A stretch of 61,975 nucleotides of DNA from a virus (IMGVR_UViG_3300037247_001905:1-61975); one strand, 5' to 3'; positions 22,736 to 31,055 are shown, counted from the first letter of the stretch. A program made the numbers and translations. Notes: generated by a model not told the origin, from the letters alone.

Positions 22736-22944
22736 ACAGGTCAGGACGACAAACGCGGAGAGGGTGCCACTCTCCCTCGAAGCGCTTGCCGCCCAAGCCG
22801 GGTGCGGTCTGCTTCCCGTGGGCCGCATCCTTTTCCACCCGGCGACGCGCCACGGGTTAGCGGGATTAGATACCCTGCAACGCGTTACCCTGAGCCGCCT
22901 GAAGGGGCAGTCTTCAGGGTTTGGAACAATGAAGGAGCCCTCCC
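22736..22944 (+). ncRNA. Structured 209-nt leader with a 16S 790-loop-like hairpin
   Basis: No protein is evident between the 66-aa gene and the GTG at 22945. In order it holds: a 15-mer repeat copy; a hairpin GCGGG/CCCUGC around the loop AUUAGAUA (22860-22878), identical over 22863-22877 to the conserved 16S rRNA 790 loop; and two competing hairpins just before AAGGAG (ACCCTGA 22887-22893 with TCAGGGT 22914-22920, or CCTGAAG 22898-22904 with CTTCAGG 22912-22918). It may be an untranslated regulatory RNA or an attenuator for the nuclease operon. The 16S likeness could be chance. Confidence 0.4.
22788..22799 (+). repeat. Genome-wide 15-mer, forward copy (non-coding)
   Basis: CTTGCCGCCCAAGCC (22785-22799) in the untranslated leader, where no protein could impose the sequence. 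Confidence 0.85.
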
Positions 22945-24381
22945 GTGCCACCGACTATTGCGCGGCCCGTCGTTCCGTCGGGCACCACCGACCCCTGCGC
23001 GAAAAGCTGGCTTGAACACGTCGGCCTGCTTGCAAAGACACCGCCCATTCGATCCTCGATGTTCGGCGACGCCGAAAAAGCCCCGTTTCGTCTCTACCTC
23101 GAGAGTCGGCTGGGCATCTGCTCGCCCTTTCGCAAATCCGAAGCGCTCAATGTGGGCACCTACTTCCACGTTGCCGGCGAGCAAATCGGGAACGAGCCCG
23201 CAGTTGCCGTGCATGCGGTTGAGCAGGCCATTGCGCTGCGCAAGAAGGAAATCGGCAAGGTCTGTCGTCAACTCAAAATGACGGAGACCACCCGTGTTCG
23301 CATGTGTGAAGACGAAGAGGACGACGCCCGCTTTGCGCTCGCTCTCTTTCTCGCCGCCGAGAAGTTCCGCCTTCCCAACAATGCCTATCTCAAGAACGGG
23401 TTTACCGGATACTTCCGGCAGAGTCGCTGGCAGCATCTCGCCGTTGAACTTCGCGTACGGTACGTCGATCCCGACTATCCCAACGCCGTGCTGTGCTGCA
23501 CCATCGACAAGCTTCTATTTGACAAGAAGAAGAATCTTCTCTGGATCGTTGACTACAAAACCACCTCGTTTTCTCCCATCATGCGTGCTCAGACAGTGCG
23601 CGCCGAGCCGCAGCCAATCCACTACCTGCACATTCTTGAGGGCACCCTGCGGCTCATCATTGAACGCTACGAGCTACCGTCTGCAACAAAGCTCGGCGGC
23701 GTCCTGCACATGATCGTGCGCAAGCCGAGTTCCAGTATGCGGCGCCCCGGCACCGCCGATCGCGACTTCTGCTACATCTCCCAGTCCAAGCGGGCCAAAC
23801 TAGCGGGTTCAGTCGCGTTTACCCGCTCTAAGATAATCGTTATCGTGCGTACCTGGAACGAGGCCGAGCCCGACGACAACAAACTGATCCACCGCCAAGA
23901 GTTTGCCGCCCAAGCCGAAGATGCTCTGGCGAAAGCTATTGCCTTCCTCGAAGAGAAGGTGACAACCAAGGCCAAGAAGGAATACATCGGCGAGCCCTCG
24001 TGGGAGCGGTTCAACGAGCGGGTTGTCGATTGGGAACTCGGACGTGGCAACTTCGCCGACGAGGACCGTGGCAGCGATCCGCCCGTCAACTTCTCACGCA
24101 CCCCGATGGCAGAGTTCCGCAGCCCCCGCCGGCAGCACGCGTACCACAAGCGACTGCGTCGCGTCTACGACCTTCTGACCTGTGATGCAGACCCCGTCAA
24201 CTTTCCGGAAACCGCTGAGGGAATGCTCGCCTTTACCGGCCGGTCGCTCAGCCCGTTCGCCGATTTTCACGTCACCGAGCCGCACCAATGGCTCGACGTG
24301 ATGCGGCGCAACCACCTACTGCCCGGCCTCCATCGCGACGCCGACATCATTGACGACGCCTGCATAACAGCCCTTGACTAA
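22945..24381 (+). CDS. PD-(D/E)XK nuclease superfamily protein (Cas4/RecB-like), 478 aa
   Basis: Central signature: GTYFHVAGE (71-79) as the helical N-terminal block, TIDKLLFDKKKNLLWIVDYK (185-204) with the catalytic D and DYK (D-x-K), and QxxxY-like IHYLHILEG after it. These are the RecB/Cas4-type nuclease elements. GTG start 8 bases behind AAGGAG. It heads a recombination module with a Sak4-like ATPase and an SSB-like protein, so it is probably the exonuclease that makes recombination or repair substrates. Confidence 0.7.
   Translation: MPPTIARPVVPSGTTDPCAKSWLEHVGLLAKTPPIRSSMFGDAEKAPFRLYLESRLGICSPFRKSEALNVGTYFHVAGEQIGNEPAVAVHAVEQAIALRKKEIGKVCRQLKMTETTRVRMCEDEEDDARFALALFLAAEKFRLPNNAYLKNGFTGYFRQSRWQHLAVELRVRYVDPDYPNAVLCCTIDKLLFDKKKNLLWIVDYKTTSFSPIMRAQTVRAEPQPIHYLHILEGTLRLIIERYELPSATKLGGVLHMIVRKPSSSMRRPGTADRDFCYISQSKRAKLAGSVAFTRSKIIVIVRTWNEAEPDDNKLIHRQEFAAQAEDALAKAIAFLEEKVTTKAKKEYIGEPSWERFNERVVDWELGRGNFADEDRGSDPPVNFSRTPMAEFRSPRRQHAYHKRLRRVYDLLTCDADPVNFPETAEGMLAFTGRSLSPFADFHVTEPHQWLDVMRRNHLLPGLHRDADIIDDACITALD
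23905..23916 (+). repeat. Genome-wide 12-mer, forward copy
   Basis: TTTGCCGCCCAAGCC (23902-23916), read as FAAQA in the C-terminal third of the PD-(D/E)XK protein. Confidence 0.85.
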
Positions 24382-24446
24382 ACCGAACACCAGTTTGCGG
24401 GAAGGGTTCCCCGAACGCCTCTAACCCCCTGAAAGGAACAGCACCA

Positions 24447-24812
24447 ATGGCAAAGAAGCAGTCCATCAAGAAACGCGCCGGCGATGAGCCGAAGAAGTCT
24501 TCGCTCCGGCAACTCATGGACGACATCACCATCAAGTTCGGTAAGGACGACACGGTCGTCATCGAAGGCATCGGCAACGCCGTCCTCCGCCCGATCATCA
24601 ATACCCTCGTTCAGCGGCTTGGCTACAACGTGACGATGGCCGATCTTCACGCCAAGTTTGTGAAGACGACCAGCATTCCGATCTCTCGTTCGCTCTTCAA
24701 CGAGTGGATGAAGGAACTCGGCATCGGCACCGTACAGACCGTAAGCGGGCTCGGTGAAGAGGAAACCGCTCCGAAGGAAGGCAACGCCGATGGCGAAGAA
24801 AACGACGACTAA
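24447..24812 (+). CDS. Hypothetical basic protein, 121 aa
   Basis: GAAAGGA upstream. Lys-rich N-terminal arm (1-20), a folded middle (LRQLMDDITIKFGKDDTVVI and following) and an acidic Glu/Asp tail from residue 98. This charge layout fits a DNA-recombination accessory protein. Overlaps the ATPase gene by 23 bases. Confidence 0.65.
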   Translation: MAKKQSIKKRAGDEPKKSSLRQLMDDITIKFGKDDTVVIEGIGNAVLRPIINTLVQRLGYNVTMADLHAKFVKTTSIPISRSLFNEWMKELGIGTVQTVSGLGEEETAPKEGNADGEENDD

Positions 24813-25809
24813 GCCCAAACAGACCCTCGCCGCCGGCAAAACCGTCGACGCCTTCTACGGCGACCCCATCCTCAGCGGCTTCCATAACGTCGCCATTACC
24901 ATTGCGCCGGAATCGGCGCTGATGCAGTTTGCCTCGAAGCCCGGTCGCGGCAAAACCACTCTCGTACAGTCCATCCCGGGCGCTTACGTCATCAACACTG
25001 ACACCTCATCTTCACCACAGAAACCCCGTGCGCTGGTGTGGCCCGTACGCAGCCCGCAGGGTCGCGTGATTGAGGCCGACCCCGCACACCCGTCGGATCT
25101 CTCCAAAGCCCGTCCCATCAAACTAACGTGGAAGGGCATCCGCGCAAAGAAGGATCATCTCCTGAAACTGTCCGAGCAGGATGCGCCTCGTCCAAGTGTT
25201 GTCGTGCTCGACACCGTTGACAGTGCGGTCGCCCTCATCAAGCAGTTCATGGTCGATGAGTGGAACGACCGGTATGGCGACACCAACCCCAAGGATGAGT
25301 TCAATGATCTTGACGGACGACAGGCGTGGCCTAACCTCTACGAAGAGGTCGTCACCTTCGGTCTTGAACTCAACCGTGCAGGGTACGGCTTCATCTGGCT
25401 TTATCACTTAGCCGACAAGGTCATTACGCTCGGCAAGCAACCCAATACCTACCGTGAACTTCTCAAGAACACGCCGCGCATCCAGGCAAATCTCTGGAAC
25501 GAAACAGTGGCGTGGGCCGAGGTCTGCGGCACCATAAAGTCTCGCATCGTTGACAAACCCTACCAAGTCAAGGTTACAAAGAACGGCAAACCCGTCATGC
25601 TCAAGAACGGTAAGCCCAAGACCCTGACCAAATACAGAAAAGCTAAAGAGGTCTACGTCTGTGTCGAGAGCACCGGCGAAGACGAGGGCGACAAGGACAA
25701 CAAGACGCGCTATTTCGGCCTGCCCGACGAGATCATTCTGGACAAGAAAGACCCGTGGGGCGCGTTCTCCCGGGCCGTCACCGAAGCGGTCGCCAAAGAA
25801 ACCGCGTAA
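24790..25809 (+). CDS. Sak4-like single-strand annealing ATPase (AAA_24 type), 339 aa
   Basis: RecA-fold ATPase that in phages assists single-strand annealing and recombination. Walker A is ASKPGRGKTT (48-57) in a GxxxxGKT form, Walker B VVVLDTVDS (137-145), and the VINTD after Walker A matches the AAA_24 layout. Lacks the RecA-specific DNA-binding loops. ATG at 24790 overlaps the previous gene. Upstream of an acidic-tailed SSB-like gene, as usual for Sak4. Confidence 0.75.
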   Translation: MAKKTTTKPKQTLAAGKTVDAFYGDPILSGFHNVAITIAPESALMQFASKPGRGKTTLVQSIPGAYVINTDTSSSPQKPRALVWPVRSPQGRVIEADPAHPSDLSKARPIKLTWKGIRAKKDHLLKLSEQDAPRPSVVVLDTVDSAVALIKQFMVDEWNDRYGDTNPKDEFNDLDGRQAWPNLYEEVVTFGLELNRAGYGFIWLYHLADKVITLGKQPNTYRELLKNTPRIQANLWNETVAWAEVCGTIKSRIVDKPYQVKVTKNGKPVMLKNGKPKTLTKYRKAKEVYVCVESTGEDEGDKDNKTRYFGLPDEIILDKKDPWGAFSRAVTEAVAKETA

Positions 25810-25833
25810 CCACACAGCAAGGAGCATCAACCC

Positions 25834-26523
25834 ATGAGTGACACGATCAAGTTCAGCAAGGCGCTGGCCAAGCGCATGCAGACCCGCAGCCCCAACAAGG
25901 GCTTCGGTTTCCGAGGGAAATGGCCGATGGAGCCGCTTCCCTTCGAGACATGCGCGCACGTCATCACCTGTCAACTCCTCGGCGTCACCGTCAAGGACGA
26001 CGCCAAGTTCAGGTATTCGCAGGGCAAAGGCGCAACCCGCGCCATGATCGAAGCCGACGCCATCAGCTTCCGTGCGCACTACCGATGGGAAGACGAAGAC
26101 GGCGAGACGCTCAAGTTCGATGGCGAAACCATCATCGTTCCCAAGGACGTCGACAAGCTTCCCGAAGAGGAAGGCTGCAAGCAACAAACACGCGCCGACA
26201 TTCAGATCGACCGGCTGCTCGGGCAGATTGAGGGCGTCGTCGGTGAAGTGCCAACCGATCCAAACGAGGGCATCCGTCGTATCGACGCCATGTTCCGCGA
26301 GGCGGACAAGAACGAATCTCCCGTTGAGGTCGAGGTCAAGCTCAACTTCGAGCTAAACGAATACACCAACCGCGCGGGCAAAGACGTCCGCCGCGAGGAA
26401 GCCTGCGACTTCATCCAATCAATCGTCAGCGGCCCCGGCTACGGCGAGGAAGAAGAGGAAGAAACAGAAGACACCAAGGGCGCAGAAGAAGAGGAGGGGG
26501 AGGAAACAGTAGAGGAAGAGTAG
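25834..26523 (+). CDS. Probable single-stranded DNA-binding protein, 229 aa
   Basis: About 200 residues of mixed alpha/beta sequence followed by a 25-residue tail made almost only of Glu, Asp, Gly and Thr. Single-stranded DNA-binding proteins of phages and bacteria end in such acidic tails, which recruit partner proteins. Its place directly behind the Sak4-like ATPase supports this. No OB-fold motif is obvious by eye, so the call is by context and tail. Confidence 0.55.
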   Translation: MSDTIKFSKALAKRMQTRSPNKGFGFRGKWPMEPLPFETCAHVITCQLLGVTVKDDAKFRYSQGKGATRAMIEADAISFRAHYRWEDEDGETLKFDGETIIVPKDVDKLPEEEGCKQQTRADIQIDRLLGQIEGVVGEVPTDPNEGIRRIDAMFREADKNESPVEVEVKLNFELNEYTNRAGKDVRREEACDFIQSIVSGPGYGEEEEEETEDTKGAEEEEGEETVEEE

Positions 26524-26538
26524 CATCCGCCGCCCCGA

Positions 26539-26572
26539 CCCCCGGCGCACCCAACGGTCACTGGGGGTTTTC
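26539..26572 (+). terminator. Terminator-like hairpin abutting a start codon
   Basis: CCCCC (26539-26543) pairs with GGGGG (26563-26567), followed by TTTTC and the ATG at 26574. It lies in the 50-bp gap after the SSB-like gene. It would give partial termination and hide the next ribosome-binding site. Confidence 0.35.
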
Positions 26573-26573
26573 A

Positions 26574-26765
26574 ATGCACAAGAACACCTGTCCGTATTGG
26601 CGTGCAAAGAAACGGTATTGCACACAGAAAAGGGCAATGCGCGAGGCCCGCTTCATTCGTGACTTCAGCCAACTGCCCGGCTCAAAGACGTGCAGCAGCT
26701 TCAAGTGCGATCACTGCGGCGGCTGGCACATCGGCCGTAGCGAAAGGTCGGGACAACCAGATTAG
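26574..26765 (+). CDS. Small zinc-binding phage protein, 63 aa
   Basis: C45 and C48 followed by GGWHIG (FKCDHCGGWHIG) match a widespread small phage protein with a YxCxxCGxWHxxR end; C6 and C16 further up may complete a zinc site. Basic throughout. The start lies right after a hairpin, with GGGGG as the only purine tract. Confidence 0.65.
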   Translation: MHKNTCPYWRAKKRYCTQKRAMREARFIRDFSQLPGSKTCSSFKCDHCGGWHIGRSERSGQPD

Positions 26766-26774
26766 GAGCGTAGC

Positions 26775-27908
26775 ATGAGCAGCAGGAATCCCTGCCTAAC
26801 CGCCGAACAGTCCGCAGCGGTGACGGGTATCTTCGAGATCATCGAGAACAGCAGTTTTTGCGGGATGACGCTGGCCGGCGTCGCGGGCACCGGCAAGACC
26901 ACCTGCATCAAGGCGATCGTCGACCGTTGCGCAGCAACGTACCGCCCCTGCGTCGTGGCGCCCACCGGCAAAGCAGCGTTCGTCCTCTGCAACAAAGGCG
27001 TCCCTGCGCGCACCGTCCACGCGGCCATCTATCACTGTGTTCGCGACGACCACGGCTTTGTCAAGTTCCTGCTCGACAACCGCGCAGAAACATGGGATAC
27101 CGTTGACCTGCTCATCTGCGACGAGGCTTCAATGGTCAACACCGCCCTGCACGAAGACATCACGACAATCTGTCGCACGCACGAGATCCCGCTTCTCTAC
27201 GTCGGCGATCCCTGCCAACTCGAGCCCATCGGCCAAGACCCGCGATTGCTTGACGACCCTGATTTCCTCCTTGCCGAGATCCACCGACAGGCGCTGGCTT
27301 CTCCCATCATTCGCTTTGCGCACGCCGAGCGCGTCGGCGACATCTTCGGTGAATCCAAGGACCAGACGGGCCTCAAGATCGTGCCGCAACAGGCGGCGCC
27401 TGAACACGCCACCGCAGCAGACTGCGTCATCTGCGGCTTCAACGACACCCGACAACTCTACAACGAGACCTTCCGCGAAATCCACGACTTTAGCGGCGTC
27501 CTGCAACCAGGCGAACAGATCATCTGCCTCCGCAACAACCGGGAGCACGGCATCTACAACGGCATGTCCGCCAAGGTGCTGCGCATCATTAGCGAAACGG
27601 ACCGTATCATCGTCGTTGATATCGCACTCGACAACGGCGCACGGCTCGTCTGTGTCCCCCTGCTCAAAGAGCAGTTCGGCGCTCCCGCCATCCCGTTCGG
27701 TAAAGAGCCGGCTTGGGCGGCAACCGGCGGCCCCTACACCCTCTGGGACTACGGCTACTGCATTACCGCACACAAGGCTCAGGGCTCCGAGTGGGACAAC
27801 GTTCTCGTCATTGAAGAAACCTCATCCGGTTGGAACGAACACCGCTGGCGGTATACTGCCATCACACGAGCGGCCAAACGGCTCGTCTACGCCACCGATC
27901 GCTTCTAA
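26775..27908 (+). CDS. SF1 DNA helicase, Dda/RecD-like, 377 aa
   Basis: Walker A GVAGTGKTT (35-43), the PTGKAAFVL box (63-71), Walker B LLICDEASMV (112-121), YVGDPCQLEPIG as motif III, and AHKAQGSEWD plus YTAITRAAKRL as motifs V and VI. This is the order of SF1B helicases such as T4 Dda. It unwinds DNA 5' to 3' by family; the phage probably uses it in replication start or recombination. AGGAG precedes the ATG. Confidence 0.85.
   Translation: MSSRNPCLTAEQSAAVTGIFEIIENSSFCGMTLAGVAGTGKTTCIKAIVDRCAATYRPCVVAPTGKAAFVLCNKGVPARTVHAAIYHCVRDDHGFVKFLLDNRAETWDTVDLLICDEASMVNTALHEDITTICRTHEIPLLYVGDPCQLEPIGQDPRLLDDPDFLLAEIHRQALASPIIRFAHAERVGDIFGESKDQTGLKIVPQQAAPEHATAADCVICGFNDTRQLYNETFREIHDFSGVLQPGEQIICLRNNREHGIYNGMSAKVLRIISETDRIIVVDIALDNGARLVCVPLLKEQFGAPAIPFGKEPAWAATGGPYTLWDYGYCITAHKAQGSEWDNVLVIEETSSGWNEHRWRYTAITRAAKRLVYATDRF
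27710..27721 (-). repeat. Genome-wide 12-mer, reverse copy
   Basis: GGCTTGGGCGGCAA in the helicase gene, read as AWAA close to motif V; 250 bp from the next copy. Confidence 0.85.
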
Positions 27909-27928
27909 ACCACAGCCAAGGAGACTCT

Positions 27929-29638
27929 ATGCTCACCCGCACACTCATCCTGATAGGACTCTTTGCCGCCCAAGCCGCGGCCCAAACCCCGTCCGTGCCT
28001 GCGAAGGCACCTGTAGCGCGGTTTCTCGACCCGCCGGGGCTGCCTGCCGTAACCATCGAAGTTGGTGTCTGGGACTCAACTGGGATTGCCTATGTTGAGT
28101 ACCTCAGCGTTCAACGACAACCGCATGCGCTCGGGTATCTGACGCTTGATGTGCCTTGGGGCGCAGAGACCGAACGCAATGAGGTTGTCCGTGTCGTAGC
28201 CAATGACGGTACCGAGCGCACAATCACCATTCATCTCGAACGCCCCGCTGCGCTGCGCGCGGTTGCAACTCAAGCAGAGTTCGATGATGCGCTGGCCACC
28301 ATGACCAACGGCGGCGTCATCAGTCTTGCTCCGCACCAGACGTGGTTGCTGCGCGACGTCCCCGCAGCCAGCGCCCGATGGATCTGGATTACTTCCCCCG
28401 AGGGCGCCGCGTTTGTGGTGGGTGCCGGCTCTGGTATCACCCGGATCCATGCCGACCATCTTGGCTTTGTGGGTTGCACCCTCGATCTGCCCTCGATCGG
28501 CGCGTTCTCGATTGACTCGAACGATGAAATCGCATTTGTTGACTGCGACTTGGTTGGCAAGGAGGGTATCCGCTGGGTACCGGCGGTCATTGGCGGCGAC
28601 GCCGGTGCCGGGCAGAAGTTCTACTTCGAGCGGTGTCACATCGTCGGCCGCACAACCTACGGTTTTACCGATGCGTACCTCGTTGATCGGTGCATCATCG
28701 ACTCGTTTCGTGGCGACGCGTTTCAGCACAGCCTAAACATTACGCGGTGCCGGATCGACGAGGTGTACGATTCAGGAGACGGCCACCACAAGGATCTTCT
28801 TCAGGACTTCGTTGACGTCGAAAACCAACTCATAAGTGACGTGCAGCTACTTGGGATCGCCGTCGGATTGCAGGACGACTTCGACGAAGACAACTTCCGC
28901 ATCGGGCAGTACGATGCGCGCATAGATGCTGTACGAGACCGCTATGTAAAGGCGAACAGCGTCATTCGTCGGGTGCAGGTGCTTCGCCACGACACAATCA
29001 GCCCGCCGCAGTCTCAACAATGGGGCACACAATCCAACTGCGGTATCATCGACTGCGCGTTCCTTCAGGGTATCTCATGGCGGGGCTCGGCATCGAACAC
29101 CAACCAGTTTACAGCGCTCAACGGCTACACCGTTGACGGTCTGCTCTGCGGATTGGCGTCATCTATTGAAATCACGGGCGAGCGGTTCGGCACCGGTGGA
29201 TTTGGGCCGGGCGTAACGTGGAACAATGTGGGCGTCACCGAATCGAAGTGGGCGAACAACGGGTTTGTCGGAGTCACAGAGGCGTACCCGTACACCGATG
29301 CGCTCGCGTACCTCGGCATTGAACCGCCGCTCTCGCCGGACTCCGCGCCGCCGGACGTCACTCCGGTTCTGGTCTACGACATCCGATTTGACATAACCAC
29401 GCAGGGCGTCGCAGCCGGCGATCCTGGTTGGCTTGAGCCCGATGGCCTGATTAGCGGCGCGGACCTCCAGGCGTTTACGAACCTCTGGCACACCCAGGAC
29501 CAACGCGCGGACCTGACGACTCAAGGGGCCAGCCTGAGCGACCCCGCGTACATGGTGCCCGACGGCTTTGTGACCGGCGCGGACATCGCGGTGTACGTCA
29601 ACTATTGGCACATCAACAACGGCGCGGCTGCCCTGTAA
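27929..29638 (+). CDS. Secreted beta-helix protein with two dockerin-like repeats, 569 aa
   Basis: Residues 1-19 (MLTRTLILIGLFAAQAAAQ) are a signal peptide. The body (about 100-460) is beta-strand-rich with short Ile/Val/Asn/Cys turns, like a right-handed parallel beta-helix. The C-terminus carries two 40-residue repeats of the pattern D(I/L)TTQG...GDP...PDG...GADxxxFxNxW (487-520 and 527-560), which I associate with planctomycete GC-type dockerin anchors. So the phage encodes a protein shaped like a host secreted protein. It may be a virion spike, a secreted enzyme acting on host surface polysaccharide, or an exclusion factor. AAGGAG lies 9 bases upstream. Confidence 0.7.
   Translation: MLTRTLILIGLFAAQAAAQTPSVPAKAPVARFLDPPGLPAVTIEVGVWDSTGIAYVEYLSVQRQPHALGYLTLDVPWGAETERNEVVRVVANDGTERTITIHLERPAALRAVATQAEFDDALATMTNGGVISLAPHQTWLLRDVPAASARWIWITSPEGAAFVVGAGSGITRIHADHLGFVGCTLDLPSIGAFSIDSNDEIAFVDCDLVGKEGIRWVPAVIGGDAGAGQKFYFERCHIVGRTTYGFTDAYLVDRCIIDSFRGDAFQHSLNITRCRIDEVYDSGDGHHKDLLQDFVDVENQLISDVQLLGIAVGLQDDFDEDNFRIGQYDARIDAVRDRYVKANSVIRRVQVLRHDTISPPQSQQWGTQSNCGIIDCAFLQGISWRGSASNTNQFTALNGYTVDGLLCGLASSIEITGERFGTGGFGPGVTWNNVGVTESKWANNGFVGVTEAYPYTDALAYLGIEPPLSPDSAPPDVTPVLVYDIRFDITTQGVAAGDPGWLEPDGLISGADLQAFTNLWHTQDQRADLTTQGASLSDPAYMVPDGFVTGADIAVYVNYWHINNGAAAL
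27965..27976 (+). repeat. Genome-wide 12-mer, forward copy
   Basis: TTTGCCGCCCAAGCC (27962-27976), read as FAAQA at the signal-peptide end of the beta-helix protein. Confidence 0.85.
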
Positions 29639-29655
29639 CCGAAAGGCCAACACGC

Positions 29656-30153
29656 ATGAACATCGTACAGGAACTCCCCGTTGAACCCCTGTTCACCCTG
29701 CATGGGGACTGCGCCCGCATGGAACTGGCGCCCACCCACATGAGCGAGGGTCTGCGCACGATCACGCCCCGCGGCGCCGATGTCTGCCCGGCGGTGGCGG
29801 GCCTCTTTCGTGACGCCGATCGCAAGCCAACGCACATCGTTCTGTCGTGGGCGCTCGACGGATCGAACGTCGCCAGCCCCGTTCACGAAGACGCCGTCTG
29901 CGAACACGAGCCCGGCGCTCAGGGCACGGACTACGACATTGCCCTGAGCGACAACACTACCGTTCGTGTCAAGTGGGCAAAGAACCGTGAGTTTTGCAGT
30001 GCCGCGGCCTCCGTTGCGCCCGCTATGGGCGACGGTAAACGTGAGTGCGGCTATCTTACTGCCGCGTTGTCAGACCGTAGGCTGCCCGGTGCCCTGCGCA
30101 TCATCGACACCGCAGCGGCGCGCCTCTGCCAACTCTGGATCCAACTGCCGTAG
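29656..30153 (+). CDS. Hypothetical protein, 165 aa
   Basis: GAAAGGCC before the ATG. Six Cys and a beta-rich composition (MELAPTHMSEGLRTITPRGA and later VRVKWAKN) suggest a compact, perhaps disulphide-free, virion or secreted protein, though no signal peptide is present. It lies in the same operon as the beta-helix protein. Family unknown. Confidence 0.6.
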   Translation: MNIVQELPVEPLFTLHGDCARMELAPTHMSEGLRTITPRGADVCPAVAGLFRDADRKPTHIVLSWALDGSNVASPVHEDAVCEHEPGAQGTDYDIALSDNTTVRVKWAKNREFCSAAASVAPAMGDGKRECGYLTAALSDRRLPGALRIIDTAAARLCQLWIQLP

Positions 30154-30162
30154 GAGACCGCG

Positions 30163-30360
30163 ATGTTCGCCGACGACACACAAGTCGCACAGATCCGCGA
30201 CCTCGACAACTCCGACGCCGACCTGGGCTCACGCGAGGCGCAGTTCATAGGCGATCTCCTCGACAAGCTGGAGAGGACGGGCCGCGTCTTCCTCACCGAC
30301 AAGCAGCGACGGTGGCTCTCTGACATCTACGAACGCCAGCGGTCTGCGGGCAACGTCTAG
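30163..30360 (+). CDS. Hypothetical acidic helical protein, 65 aa
   Basis: AGGAGA upstream. Acidic N-terminal half and a basic C-terminal helix ending in TDKQRRWLSDIYERQRSAG. Resembles small phage helical proteins found next to helicase genes. Function unknown. Confidence 0.6.
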   Translation: MFADDTQVAQIRDLDNSDADLGSREAQFIGDLLDKLERTGRVFLTDKQRRWLSDIYERQRSAGNV

Positions 30361-30362
30361 CA

Positions 30363-30722
30363 GTGCCAGCGATACCGCTCCACAACCGTCACGGCGCTGT
30401 CATTGCGTACGCGATCGTAGACGAACGGGACGCCCATCTCGCCGACCACCGCTGGCATCTGTCCCACAAGGCTTCGCGCAGTTATGCACAGCGCACCTAT
30501 CACATTCCCGGCACGGGCGGCAAGCGCAAGACCGTTCTGCTGCACCGCGTAGTCATGGCCGAAGAACTTGGCGATCAACTGCACATGCACGTCGATCACA
30601 TCAACGGCGACACGCTTGATTGCACCCGAGCGAACCTGCGCGTCTGCTCCCCCCGCGACAACTACCGCCACCGCGATCAGCGCAACAGCGATCCTGAAAA
30701 CATCGACCATCTGCCCGTCTGA
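30363..30722 (+). CDS. HNH endonuclease, 119 aa
   Basis: LLHRVVMAEELGD at 59-71, VDHINGDTLDCTRANLRVCS at 77-96 and the DNYRH end match the HNH_3 type found in free-standing phage homing endonucleases (HxxD-HxxG-N spacing). The N-terminal part is the matching beta domain. It makes double-strand or nicking cuts; as a mobile gene it may promote its own spread. GTG start right after the previous stop. Last gene of the plus-strand block. Confidence 0.85.
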   Translation: MPAIPLHNRHGAVIAYAIVDERDAHLADHRWHLSHKASRSYAQRTYHIPGTGGKRKTVLLHRVVMAEELGDQLHMHVDHINGDTLDCTRANLRVCSPRDNYRHRDQRNSDPENIDHLPV

Positions 30723-30730
30723 CGCGATGC

Positions 30731-30762
30731 GCTATCTGCCGTTGCCGGATAGCTGCTGCTTT
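30731..30762 (+). terminator. Intrinsic terminator of the plus-strand block
   Basis: GCTATCTG and CGGATAGC form an 8-bp stem (30731-30753, one G-U pair), followed by TGCTGCTTT. It lies inside the 3' end of the convergent minus-strand gene, so it separates the two opposing operons. Confidence 0.5.
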
Positions 30763-31034
30763 ACGATCTTTTCGGTGATGCACTCGAGAAGGGCGGTTGT
30801 CGCCTTTAGATTCTCGCTGATTATGAGATTTGTCTGTGCGGTGCTCGCCGCCTCGCGGTTGCTCACCTCAAGAGAGACCGCCGAAGACTTGAAGGCGTTA
30901 GCAACCGCCTCCATATGCCGTGCAAGTTCACGGCCGACGCTTCTCCACAGAACAATCACTACGCCGCACAACAAGACGATTGCAGCCGCCATCGGGCCTG
31001 CATCTTGTATGAAATCAGCCAGCTCAGGCGCCAT
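30732..31034 (-). CDS. Membrane protein with coiled coil, 100 aa
   Basis: One span at residues 14-33 (MAAAIVLLCGVVIVLWRSVG), then a helical Ala/Glu/Asn/Ser-rich part. Single-span proteins of this shape, last in a structural operon, are often holins or internal tail-tip components. AAGGAG precedes the ATG. It ends 9 bases from the HNH gene, tail to tail. Confidence 0.6.
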   Translation of the reverse strand: MAPELADFIQDAGPMAAAIVLLCGVVIVLWRSVGRELARHMEAVANAFKSSAVSLEVSNREAASTAQTNLIISENLKATTALLECITEKIVKQQLSGNGR

Positions 31035-31055
31035 AACAGTCTCCTTGGAAACAGT

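Noticed and set aside
22862-22878. 16S-like sequence as a true rRNA gene fragment or primer contamination
   Set aside because: Only about 16 bases match and the flanks depart from 16S at once, and the match does not continue as the common 16S primers would.
30163-30360. Integrase or excision function near the HNH gene
   Set aside because: No tyrosine or serine recombinase motif is present there or elsewhere, so lysogeny is not supported.
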